DNA of 64,000 bases from Ophiura sarsii (taxonomy: Eukaryota; Echinodermata; Ophiuroidea; Amphilepidida; Ophiuridae). Position numbers and translations under genes: made by a program. Below, one piece after another: positions 11,380 through 21,832 of the stretch. Every line of letters begins with the position of its first letter. The first letter of the stretch is position 1. The DNA is taken from assembly GCA_035610835.1 (NCBI GenBank), contig CM069455.1, positions 48,692,868 through 48,756,867 of the forward strand. The letters run 5' to 3'. The notes beneath the pieces are model-generated. The model did not search any database. It saw only the letters and a program-made list of their open reading frames with translations, and was not told the DNA's origin.

Positions 11380-12485
11380 TTAAGGGCAGTGTCAACCCGG
11401 CACTTGTTTCAAAAATTGAATTTCATATTTCTCTATTATTTAATACTTTTATATGTATTCTATCATTACCATCATAAGTTACTAATCGGAAGCGATTATT
11501 TCCCGTTCTTTTGGGTGATTTTAAATTGTTGTTTTGGTAAGTTTGAGTCAGGAAAAGGAGCATGGTTATTTGGCGGGAATTTAAGCGGAGTTCCGCGCTT
11601 TTCAAATGCTGCGCCAGCTGTTCGATCATTGCGTCGCGCGCTGAAACTTCCCGTGCGTAATACTAGACGCGCCGCTTAATATCCGCGACGTAGACGCGAA
11701 AAACAAAAGAGCGCAAAACAATGTCTAAAAATGTAAACAAAAGGCCAATCTTACGATCATTTAAATTTCAGTTTTCTTCCAATTTCTTCACATTGTGACA
11801 ATATAAATTGAATCTGATAGTTTATTATGATTGTTCATAATAGTATACTCGCTTTTTAGGTCACACGCCCCTGTATTCCGTGAACATTTAGCTTTAAGTG
11901 GTGGAAAATGTCAATATTTTTACTAAATCGATGTTTTCTAGAAGTTCAAATTTGAAGGAATTGTACGAATTTTCAGACAACATAACTAAAAATATATCAA
12001 ACTATCAGGTAAGCTTTTACTACCATTGTGTAGAGGACTTTCAGCGCTAGGAGGCAATTTTTTATTTTTTCGATTATGGATTTTAAACTCGAGATATGCA
12101 TCCATTTCTAGCGAAATGTATGCAAAAAAACACGACTTTTACACTTTCCCGATGTTTTTAGCAATATTTGCAAAACCAAGCCTTATTTTGGTAAAATAAA
12201 AAATTGCCTCCTAGACAAAATTGTCCTGTTTACAAAAATGTATATTAGAACAAATTACCATTTTTTATTTTTTAGTTATGCTGTCTGAAAAATTTGGGGT
12301 AAAAAAATCTCTTTTTGGTTCATTTCTCAAAATTTAGTTTATTTGGTATCACATTGATATCACCATCGGATTCCTTATCAAATTTCCTTTGTAAAAATGT
12401 ATACTTTTATGTACTTTTATTCAATATTCTCAAACTTAGAAGCAAAAGTTGATCATCAAAATATTAGGGTTGACACTTCCCTTAA
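11380..12485. repeat. TTAAGGG-terminated element (family B), 1.1 kb
   Basis: The termini are 'ttaagggcagtgtcaaccc' at 11380 and 'gggttgacacttcccttaa' ending at 12485, inverted with one mismatch. The family recurs rearranged at 55661-56800, and one terminus is at 44946-44964. The TTAA at each end could be a target duplication. 11353-11679 is open on the plus strand by chance and resembles no protein I know. Confidence 0.78.
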
Positions 12486-12543
12486 TACACTGGTTACATG
12501 TACATGAATACTTCTACAGCCAATTGGGCCTTTGCAAGTTGAG

Positions 12544-12917
12544 TTAAAGAGATATTATGTGATCTTTTCCAAGTAGCGCCCTCTATCATTGATTTTTACT
12601 ATGAAAGCAGATTTTCTTGCAGATTTGCATTTTTGATCATAAATCATAAAGATCTTCTAAGTTACAGATCAATACGATTCCTAATTACTTCAAATTCATG
12701 GTTTGAAAATAGATTGTACCGAGGAGTACAATCTATTTTACTCTAAATCCACTCCTAAAACCATGATTTTGAGGTTATTAGGAATCGTATCGCTCTGTAA
12801 CTTGGAATATATTCATGATTTATGATCAGAAAAGTAAATCTGAAAGAAAATCTGCTTCCAATTTTGTTTTGAGGATTTAGGGCGTCCCCTGGAAAAGATC
12901 ACATAATATACCTTTAA
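12544..12917. repeat. Palindromic MITE family C, copy 1
   Basis: It starts 'ttaaagagatattatgtgat' and ends 'atcacataatatacctttaa'. The central stem is 'actctaaatccactcctaaa', with inverted 'atggtttgaaaatag'-type blocks. Other copies are at 16252-16612 and 19400-19715. 12918-13173 shows no feature. Confidence 0.78.
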
Positions 12918-13173
12918 AGAGAGTGTCCATCATCTGCCTGCACATTGTTAGCATTTCTTATCTGTGTGAAAAGTTAATAGTTCATGATTTTGCAATTCAT
13001 ATTTCTCAAAAACAAATAACCTCTTTCATGGTGGTAAAATATCATTTTTGCAATCAACAAATATTGGCATTGTTGTTCACTCTGATAAAATATTCTGCCT
13101 TTGCTTCAAGTTCATCAGCAGCTTGATCTGTATGTGTTAAATCAGGAATGTTTGAAAGTAAAATGATGAGTTA

Positions 13174-13649
13174 GAGGAGGACTCAAGGAAGTTTTTGATT
13201 TGATTTTTTTTAAATTTTGTGAGTGCTGTTATTATTGAACTATTTATCAAATGCATATATTTTTGGAAAGGAAAAGTTGGCTTCAATTTTGACCAAAAAT
13301 GTTGATTTTTTGAGAAAATCACAAAACGCCCTTTTTTGACCCAAAACTTTTTTTGAACAAAACTAACAAATATAATGTTGAGTAAAATACGCCCAAATCG
13401 CTTGGTGATGATGTAAAGACATTATGAAGGGACATTTTATTTTTTTTAACCTAATCTGAAATTTTGGAAATTTTTGAGCAAAAACCATGACGAAAATGGA
13501 TTTTTATTTTTTTTGACACTTTTTAGTCAAATTATCTGATCCATTTCCTTTCCAAAAATGTATACTTTTATATATATATACATTTGAGTCATAGTTCAAT
13601 TATTACAGCACTCGCAAGATTCAACAAAAAACGTCCTTAAGTCCCCCTT
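13174..13649. repeat. Foldback element family F1, shorter full copy
   Basis: It begins 'gaggaggactcaaggaag' and ends 'cgtccttaagtccccctt', with mirrored '(a)tgtatacttttatat' and 'cagcactc' blocks. Confidence 0.72.
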
Positions 13650-13853
13650 GGAAAGAGTGATTATGTATACATTTTAGGTCCCAGGGTACAATTTTTCTTT
13701 ATTTTGTAAATGATGAGTTGAGTGAAATTTGTTTAATTTGTTGTATAATCATTGTATTCAAAGAATTTTGCTATATTCCGGATTAAAAACAGAATAAAGT
13801 GAATTTCACTAAAATCATGAACAACTAAATTGCTCCCAGGGATACATCAATTA

Positions 13854-14003
13854 CTGTAAAAGCTGAAATTTTCGCCCAATATTGTTTTCAACATTCATAC
13901 AGTGCACCCAGAAGGTCGCCCACGAAAAAAACAATTCACGAAATGTCTCTGATCTCAAAATGTGCGAAGATATCTTTACGTAAAAATATTGGCTTTTACA
14001 ATA
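13854..14003. repeat. Short inverted-repeat MITE
   Basis: 'ttactgtaaaagctgaaat' at the left matches an inverted 'ggcttttacaatactgtaaa' at the right. 13650-13853 shows no feature. Confidence 0.5.
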
Positions 14004-14081
14004 CTGTAAAACACTAAAATGTAACATCTAGCAAATTTGCAAAACGCCACCTTTAGTGGCTTTTAATTTTACCAATTTGAG

Positions 14082-14445
14082 TCATCTTCAGGCCCGTCAG
14101 ATGGTGGGGGGGGGGGGGGGCGACCCCCTTTGATTTTTTTTTTTTTTAAGGTAAAAATTGCGTTTTTCTTAGTTTCAAATATCAATGATAGTAAAACTAC
14201 TCATAAAACATTGACTACAGTGCTTTTTGGACTGCAACATTTTGTGTCCGTGCAAATTTTTTTGACTTCACCCCCCCCCCCCCCCCCCCACTTACGTGAA
14301 ATTCACGAGGTGACTGACTTGGAAAAAATTTGGGGCAACCTTTTACGAGAAAAAAAACACCTAGCTACGCCACTGCTTCCGGTAAAAAATCGTGAAAACG
14401 CCCCCTCTTGGGCAAAAGTGTCTGACGGGGATGATCTTGCTATGT
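14082..14445. repeat. Inverted-repeat element with G and C homopolymers
   Basis: 'tcatcttcaggcccgtcaga' on the left is loosely inverted by 'tctgacggggatgatc' on the right. The interior has a G run near 14105-14120, a T run, and a C run near 14270-14290. The homopolymers make length and frame unreliable. Confidence 0.5.
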
Positions 14446-14520
14446 TAAACCATGTATAACATTTTAATGAGTGGCATTTCAATTTAGCGAATTGAGGTCC
14501 TAGCCAAATTAGTGAAATTA

Positions 14521-15308
14521 GGGGAAGGTGGGGTAATGGCGGACACATTTTGTTAGAGAGGTATAACACACATATAATACGTCATATAACAATAAAAATC
14601 ATGTAAACACAAAGCACTGTGAAGGTTCTACCTTTTATCAAGTTTTTATCAACTCATCATTTTGAAATTCGAAGCTACGACGCAATAAAAAAAATGGCGT
14701 CGTCCGGCATTACCCCACACTCTGGGGGTAATCCCGGACCGTATTTATCAATGGCAGCTCTCTTTTTATTGGAATATAGCATTTCAATGGGAGTTAAAAA
14801 ATACCCTTTTTAAAAGTGTAGCAGAAATCAAAGAACAATGTCACATATTGATATGGTCAACAACTATTACCGATTTATGATGTTAAATTGACCACGCCCA
14901 TATTGGTTACCATGGAAACGGTACATGTCCGGGATTACCCCAATCCATGTACAATGTATGGGCACATCCTCTCTTATTATTATGCTCATCATTGTGACTC
15001 CGAATTCATTTCTTTTTTATCAGAAGGTATCATACATTACATAAAAAAATAATAAGACTTTGTTTTCCTTGATGTAGAAATACCAGTTTCAAAGAGAGAT
15101 TAATGCTCCAAAATATCAACTTGCCCAAAAAGTGATTTTTGTAATTCTCGCGAGAATTTGAGAGACAACCATCCCATTTAGGTTTTGTGTGATTTCAATG
15201 GAGAGGCACCTAACATCATAGGGTGGCAAAATACCACCTTCTTTCACCTGCCTTTAGATACAGCCCTGTCCGCGATTACCCCGCGTCCGCCATTACCCCA
15301 CCTTCCCC
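14521..15308. repeat. TA-flanked MITE with repeated GTCCG..ATTACCCC motifs
   Basis: The termini are 'ggggaaggtggggtaatgg' and 'ccattaccccaccttcccc', flanked on both sides by TA as in Tc1/mariner. The element repeats the motif GTCCGNNATTACCCC in both orientations, near 14530 (inverse), 14702, 14728 (inverse), 14927, 15269 and 15285. No transposase ORF is seen. Confidence 0.78.
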
Positions 15309-15637
15309 TAAATGCGAGCGAAATTATGTTGCTTTACAAAACATATTTTGTCCAAATAATCATGTTGTATTTCATATCATTATTATTGAGTATTATTCAC
15401 AGAAAATCTTGGTCAAGTAATCTAATTTGTGTGTTGCCAGCCCTAGTTTTGTTTATGTACAACATTTGACAAGGACTGAAAACAGAAAAAACACCTAAAA
15501 ATCATGACATGCAAAAAGGTTATGATTAGTCATTGAACAATGAATATATTGTTAAAGGATACAGCCATTTGTCTTGCATCTAAACACCAACAAGTATTAG
15601 TTTTGTTATTATTAAAATATTATATAGTTATTATACT
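15309..15637. other. No feature recognised
   Basis: AT-rich spacer. The open frame starting at 15185 runs out of the preceding MITE and is not coding. Confidence 0.4.
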
Positions 15638-15944
15638 AAACACAACACCAAAAGTAAGTCCCCCTCTCAAAATGTCATCATAACATCGTAAGGTAACATT
15701 TGCCAATAAAACTTAGTTAGAAATAAGAAGCAATTCATAAACTTTTGTGACTTTTGAGAAGGGCAGTTTTTGTCTTTCATTTGAGCTCATTCAGCCATGA
15801 AGTCATGGACATCTTCCATTTTCAAACACCACTTAGGAAACAGTCATAGGATTATTTCTAACTAAGTTTTATTGGTAAAATGTTTTACCTTACGATGTTA
15901 TGACAACATTTTGAGAGGCGGACTTACTTTTGGTGTTGTGTTTA
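15638..15944. repeat. Mariner-like MITE with ~100-bp inverted termini
   Basis: It starts 'acacaacaccaaaagtaagt' and ends with the inverse, with arms complementary through 'ttagttagaaataa'. The TA-flanked, ACACAACACCAAAAG-type terminus is Tc1/mariner-like. 15945-16251 shows no feature. Confidence 0.78.
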
Positions 15945-16251
15945 TTAAAAAAATGGTCTACAAGAAGAAGGCTGCAGATATAGTTGGCCCTCTAATGTGT
16001 CAAGAGCACTATTTTTGGTGCCGTTTTATTTCAAGGGCCGAAGTGTATGTAATCTGCAATTTTATTTAGGGAAGTACAAAGTACATGTACCATGCCTTTT
16101 ATATTTGTATTTATTTCTAAAATTCAGAATAATTGATAGAATATACAAATTTCAAATAATGTGAATCCATTAAAGGATGTAAAAAAACTAAAATGAAATG
16201 AAATTGTCTTGTGTATAATATGTATCAAATATCTATCCCAACTGTTTATTT

Positions 16252-16612
16252 TTAAAGGCATATTATGTGATCTTTTCCAGAGAGCGCCATTCATGATTTT
16301 TTTTAGAAAGTAGATTTTCTTGCAGATTTACATTTCTGATCATAAATCGTACATACATTCCAAGTTACAGAGCAATACGATTCTTAATTACCTCAAAATC
16401 ATGGTTTTAGAGTGAATTTAGAGTGAAAATATAAACTGTTGTGTTATCCCGACAGTTTATTTTCACTCTAAAACCATGATTTTGAAGTAATTAAGAACCG
16501 TATCGCCCTGTAACTTGGAATGTATTTAAGATTTATGATCAGAAAATCTGCTTTCAATTTTTTTTTCGATGTTGAGGGCGTTCCCTGGAAAGATCACATA
16601 ATAGACCTTTAA
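16252..16612. repeat. Palindromic MITE family C, copy 2
   Basis: It begins 'ttaaaggcatattatgtgat' and ends 'atcacataatagacctttaa'. The centre is an inverted 'cactctaaaaccatgatttt'. Confidence 0.8.
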
Positions 16613-16650
16613 GCCTACTGCCGCGGGTTTGTGGTGGTGCTTGTATTCAG

Positions 16651-16849
16651 CAGGGTCAGAAATTATAGGAGAATCCCAGAATACATTCTTGCAAAGATTC
16701 CAGCCGGTAAAGTTGCGAGAATCCAAGTTGATTCTTGTGGATAATATGTCTAACACACTATTTGAGTGGGGGAGAATCCATAGGTTTTCGCTAAATCATT
16801 GACAAGAATTTAATGGATTCTCTCACCCTTTGACAAACTTCTGACCCTG
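16651..16849. repeat. hAT-like MITE
   Basis: CAGGGTCAGAA at the left and TTCTGACCCTG at the right, with a second inverted pair 'agagaatcc' and 'ggattctct' inside. CAGGG..CCCTG ends suggest hAT. The 8-bp flanks (gtattcag and ttcaacag) do not match well. Confidence 0.6.
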
Positions 16850-16959
16850 TTCAACAGTGGATGATGCTCAAATGTATAGACTTATAGATTGGCCCTTTAT
16901 TAAAAATGTATTTTTCTTGTGAGCCGCAGATACCTTAAACTTGTCAAAGTTGCCTTTTC

Positions 16960-17574
16960 TACGAGGGTCATTCAATAAGTTCTACCTTCTTCCGCATAAC
17001 ATCGCTAATATGAATGTCAGCCTCATGACCTGTGTCATTATTGTATAACTTTGAATCATATAGCTACACAATAATGATAATTGATATCTGTTTCAAATTT
17101 GTTCTTATGAGGTCATAGCTAGAAACAACAGAAAATTACCCTAAAAATAAATACATGTATTTTCCCCCTTTAGTCCTATATATTGAAGATCTCTCATTTC
17201 CTATGAAGAGAAAATATGACTTTTGCAGTGTTCTGTAGGAGAGCATATTTTTCTTAACAAATCAGTCAATTTTGATTGTTATAGTCTGTTAAAGATATCT
17301 GAATTTTAGAACTGTTCTACTTGACAGATAAAGGTACGTTTTGTCTCTTAGAATTGGCCAAATGATCAGCATATAGGATATTTTAGTGCTGTTTGTCATC
17401 CTTTTCGGTCACACTAAATGGACATTTGGTTTTCACCTCATCTCCAGAAAAGTATAATCAGTATAATGTTCATTGACCAATTTACTATGAATTTGCAGTT
17501 GAGTTCAAAGCTACATAGGCTTATAATAGCAACGTTAAGAGGTAGGAGGTAGAACTTATTCAACGACCCTTGTA
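16960..17574. repeat. Mariner-like element, non-autonomous
   Basis: It starts 'tacgagggtcattcaataag' and ends 'ttattcaacgacccttgta'. ACGAGGGTCATTCAATAAGT is a terminus type well known from animal mariner elements. The 615-bp interior encodes no transposase. Confidence 0.75.
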
Positions 17575-17670
17575 GAAAACTATTTTTGATGAGCATGACC
17601 CATGCTTCAAATTTGAATACATGTGCCTCCCCTGAAAATCTGAGTTGTTATTAATTCTAGTTCTTTACCC

Positions 17671-17926
17671 ATATGTGATGCTGCACATCAAAAGGGGGAC
17701 TTTGTGGCTGTGTGTTTTCAAGATATAGATGAAAACGGACAGAAACAAATTAATAATAATAATAATTTAAGAGTCATTTTCACTCGTAAAGTCTGAATGC
17801 CTTGATAAATTTTGATAAATTTTAAGTCATTTTAAAGCTTAGAAAATACTCTGAGAGCACACATAATTAATTAACTCAAAATTGACTTCACCCGCAGTCT
17901 CCCCTTTTGATGTGCTACATCACATA
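17671..17926. repeat. Inverted-repeat MITE
   Basis: 'atatgtgatgctgcacatca' at the left is matched by an inverted 'tgatgtgctacatcacatat' at the right. 17927-18249 shows no feature. Confidence 0.7.
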
Positions 17927-18249
17927 TTATGAATACATTGTACCCGTCGTAAATCCTATCTCAAACCCCATCGTTTCTTTGAACTTGCTGATGTTAGAGT
18001 AATTGTGTCAACACATTCTCCAGTTAGTCAATAATTATGATATGATGACGTTGTCATATTGGTGCATTTGTAATAATGTAAAGTTGCACTACAAAACTAG
18101 TATGTTTGACTCGTACGTATAAATGACTTGTTTGTAAGACTTGTACGATTAGGCACCAAAGTATATATTTTGCATCACCGTACGTACAAGTACCCATGAA
18201 CATTGCGCTGAGAGCAATGCAATCATTTCTTTTACTATTACGCGACAAA

Positions 18250-18505
18250 AAAAAACCAAACCCTGTTCTACAGGCAAACGGATCTCTCAGGTAGGGTCGG
18301 TCGGGCGTTTCTGTTTTTTCAAACAAATTGGGAAATGTGCCGCCTAGTCAGAAATTTGAGAGTGGGGATCCAAAAAATTAAAATGTTTGATTGGGGGCGG
18401 GGGGATATTGTTTAATTTTCAGGCTATATCACAAATAGTAAACAGAATGATTTTTTTTTTAATGGGTCGGTTGGGCCCGTAGAACAGGTTTTTTTTCCCT
18501 GTGGC
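18250..18505. repeat. Possible inverted-repeat MITE
   Basis: 'aaccaaaccctgttctacag' near 18257 is loosely inverted as 'gtagaacaggttttttt' near 18479. 18506-19091 shows nothing except a lone 'aaactatag' MITE terminus near 18620. Confidence 0.45.
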
Positions 18506-19091
18506 CTTATGGAAGTATTTGCATTGGTGGTCTCACTTTAATTTCCGGTGATGCAAATTAGGCTATTCTGTCTTAATTCACTGTTTTGAGGTAGGCTCGC
18601 CAATTTGGAGCAGACTAAACTATAGTTCTGCAGTGCTTGCCTGTATAAGTTTGTAAATAACCACTGTCTGTATTCAAAGCTATTTGAAAGCCATGATATG
18701 CATGTAAATGTTATACCGTAATAGTGAAGGCACCATAATGAAACCCTTGCACACAAAAAAGGTAAAGAGATTCTCACCATCCGATAAAAAACTTGATATT
18801 CTAAATTGTGATGTGATCATTGAAGGAAATGAATGTGTAATTAAAGAAAAAAGATCACGCTTTTAGTTTTTCTACATGTTTTTATTGGGTATTTCAATGC
18901 TATATTTTGCAAAACATGCCATTTTAAATGAACACTTAAATTCCAAAAATTTTAACAATTGAATGGTTCAAAAACTATAGAAAACATAAGAATGTGTACC
19001 CATTGTTTGGTTACATTTCAAATTTAACATTGGCAACTCCGACTCATTTCGTTTGATCACTTCAAGTATTGTTCTTTGTTGAATTCACATT

Positions 19092-19278
19092 GGGCTATTG
19101 CAGTTGAAATCCACACCCCCTATGGACAACATGAACCTTAAATCTTCCACACAGGGAGTGCAGATTTCAAATGGAGTTACCCATGCAGGTAACCCCATTT
19201 GCATTCGCACTCCTTATGGGGAAGACTATTAGGTAATGTTGTCTATTGGGGGTGTATGGATTTCAACTGGAATGGGCC
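19092..19278. repeat. Palindromic MITE
   Basis: 'gggctattgcagttgaaatc' at the left is inverted as 'gatttcaactggaatgggcc' at the right. The middle repeats the fold with 'ggtaacccc' and 'gcactcc' words. Confidence 0.7.
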
Positions 19279-19399
19279 ATTACATGATGTAAACAGGTTT
19301 TTAAGTTGGACTAGTTGGACTCCATTGCAGAATAAAGCTGTATAAAGTTAACATGTGCAAGGTTAATTCTTTTTACTTTTGTGAACAAAAACTCCTGAG

Positions 19400-19715
19400 T
19401 TAAAGGTATATTATGCGATCTTTTCCAGGTAACGCCCTCAATCTTCGAGAGAAAAAACGGAAGCAGATTTACTTGCAGATTTATATTTCTGATCATAAAT
19501 CGTAAATACATTCCAAATTACAGGGTGATACGATTCCTAATTACTTCAAAATCATGGTTTTAAAGTGAAATAAACCCAACAGTTGGTTATTTTCACTCTA
19601 AAACCATAATTTTGAGGTAATTAGGAATCGTATCGCTCTGTTACTCGGAATATATTTATGATTTATGATCAGAAATATAAATCTGCAAGAAAATCTGCTT
19701 CAAAAAAATGTCTAG
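19400..19715. repeat. Palindromic MITE family C, copy 3, right end lost
   Basis: It begins 'ttaaaggtatattatgcgat' and keeps the central stem ('cactctaaaaccat'), but ends after 'gcaagaaaatctgcttc' without the GATCACATAAT terminus. 19716-20259 shows no feature. Confidence 0.7.
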
Positions 19716-20259
19716 GATTGAAGCAAAATTTGTCAATTTACATTTATAAACATGAAACTAAAAAACATTTTAAGTTACAAAGCAATACATTCCTAATTAT
19801 GTCAACATTGAGTGTTAGTGTTCGTAAATAGAATTCCATGGGTTGACATCGTGAACACCATTTGCAGTGTTTCCGACTACAATTGCAACTGTATTCAGTG
19901 AACACACTAGATCAGAATGCTTTATGATGAAAATCTATAATATGTTGACAAATTTGTTAATTTGGAAGTAGATTTCCATTGTGATTTATTTAGAAACGTT
20001 TTGTGATGATTTTTTATGGAAAATACAGTCAAGACCGATTTATGACTCCACGAATGTCTTTCCTTACAGTCAAACTTAATTATAAGAAAGAGAAAAATCA
20101 ATGTACACATTTGAACAAGATCACATACTATTACTTTAATGGCAATATTGGATTAGACGGGAGCTATTTTACTACAAGCCACATGAATTAATTTAAAACA
20201 CATGATCAGGGTCATACAATCCTGTTTAATCAGTGTCAAATTGTTATTTGCAGGGAGTA

Positions 20260-20600
20260 TTAAAGGTAGATGACCCGATCACATTTTCATAACACAGATT
20301 TTTCTCAAACATATGGAGATTTTCATATCATATGAAAGATCATATTTTTCTGATTCTTTGACTGTCCAAATCAGTATGATTACGAAGAAATCAGTGAAAT
20401 AACATCGTATTACAGCGAAAAGTGGTTAACCACCAATATGGTTTGTGCACAACTCAATGGGCACATTTCACGGCATCTTGTGTCTAAAATAAGAACCATT
20501 AGAGTTATGCAACTCAAACTTTGGAATACGACTTTTTTGAGACTGACCTTTCATGTCGAATAGAAAACTTCAAGTTGAAAATCGGAACATCTACCTTTAA
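20260..20600. repeat. MITE family D, intact copy
   Basis: The termini are 'ttaaaggtagatg' and 'catctacctttaa'. It contains the family D blocks 'gtggttaaccacc', 'aaaataagaaccatta' and 'acttcaagttgaaaatcgg'. The 60-codon open frame inside is not a gene. Confidence 0.72.
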
Positions 20601-20729
20601 AGTTACCACAGAAAAAGGTCATGAACTTTTTTTCAAATCACCTATAGACGTTATTCATAATTGGCGATTTCGTGTAGAACTGTGCACTTCTACATTTTTC
20701 TAGATAGTGTATCAGTTACCAGCTAACCT

Positions 20730-21415
20730 GGGGGGACATGAGGACGTTTTTGATTTGAGTTTTTGAGTTTTGCGAACTGTAATTATTGAACTATTAATCA
20801 AATGCATATAAAAGTATACATTTTTGGAAGGGATTTGGGTCAGAGAATCCATTTATGGCATCAATTTTGACAAAAAATGTGGGTTTTGAGAAAATCACAT
20901 ATTTATTTGGGACAAGCTAACAAAATTATTTTTGAGTAAAAAATGCTCCAAATTGCTTGATTATACTATTAAGACACTAATCTAGTGCTGATTTTCTCAT
21001 TTTTTTCTTCTAAAGCTGTATTTTTGAAATTTTAACCAAAAATTGGCAAAAAAAGAAAGACAAAAAAAAAATCACATTTTTGGCACTTTTTGGTCAAAAC
21101 AAAAAAATACAGCTTTAAAAGAAGAAAAAATGAGAAAATCGGCACTAGATTAGTGTCCTAATAGTATAATCAAGCAATGTTGGGCATTTTTTACTAACAA
21201 ATAATTTTGTGATCAGCTTGTCCCAAAACAATGTGGGTCATAAAAAGTGAATTTTGTGATTTTCTCAAAAATTCAACATTTTTGGTCAAAATTGACACCA
21301 AATTTGGATTCTCTGATCTATTTCCTTTCCAAAAATGTATACTTTTATATGCATCTGATTAATAGTTTAATAATTACAGCATTCACAAAATACAAAAAGT
21401 GACTTCCTTGAGTCC
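20730..21415. repeat. Foldback element family F1, full copy
   Basis: It begins 'ggggggacatgaggacgt' and ends 'gacttccttgagtcc'. The centre is a long hairpin in which 'tgattttctcatttttttct' is mirrored by 'agaaaaaatgagaaaatc'. Confidence 0.75.
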
Positions 21416-21480
21416 ATTGATATGCAATGCAAAATTTTAAAAAATCACACAGATATCATTATGTTTCTACTTTTGGGCCT

Positions 21481-21667
21481 GTGATTTGACATTTCGACGG
21501 TGACAAATCATCTAAGAGTGTGCTATCATTGCCCACCATGTGGTCCATTTTCAAGACTGCAAATGACATAAATAATGATTACAACATGTTCACAACCCTG
21601 AGAGTGGACCACATCAGCGGTTGACAAAATCTTAGATGATTTATTACCGGCGGAATGTCAAATCAGA
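21481..21667. repeat. Inverted-repeat MITE in the 3' flank of the minus-strand gene
   Basis: 'tgatttgacatttcgacgg' at the left is inverted as 'ccggcggaatgtcaaatcag' at the right, and 'aatcatctaag' as 'cttagatgatt'. It carries the nearest AATAAA on the minus strand. Confidence 0.65.
21640..21645 (-). promoter_or_regulatory. Candidate polyadenylation signal
   Basis: Minus-strand AATAAA about 190 bases beyond the stop of the minus-strand zinc-finger gene. It lies inside a MITE arm. The role is inferred from position only. Confidence 0.35.
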
Positions 21668-21832
21668 CTTGATGTGCAGAGGGTCACGCATCGATTCTCC
21701 AAAATCATCATTTTTTGTAAAAAAAAAACCCAGCTAAGCTGGTCGGGTTAGGGTTAAGATAATGGTATCTGATCAAACTGTTTGTCATAGGCCAGAATGG
21801 TTACGAAAGCCATCTTGTTTTGTTTTTTACCA

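Noticed and set aside
11353..11679. 108-codon plus-strand ORF
   Set aside because: It crosses the left terminus of the family B element and has no domain.
21725..21757. Telomere-like ggttagggttaag
   Set aside because: Only two units are present with no array, so chance is sufficient.
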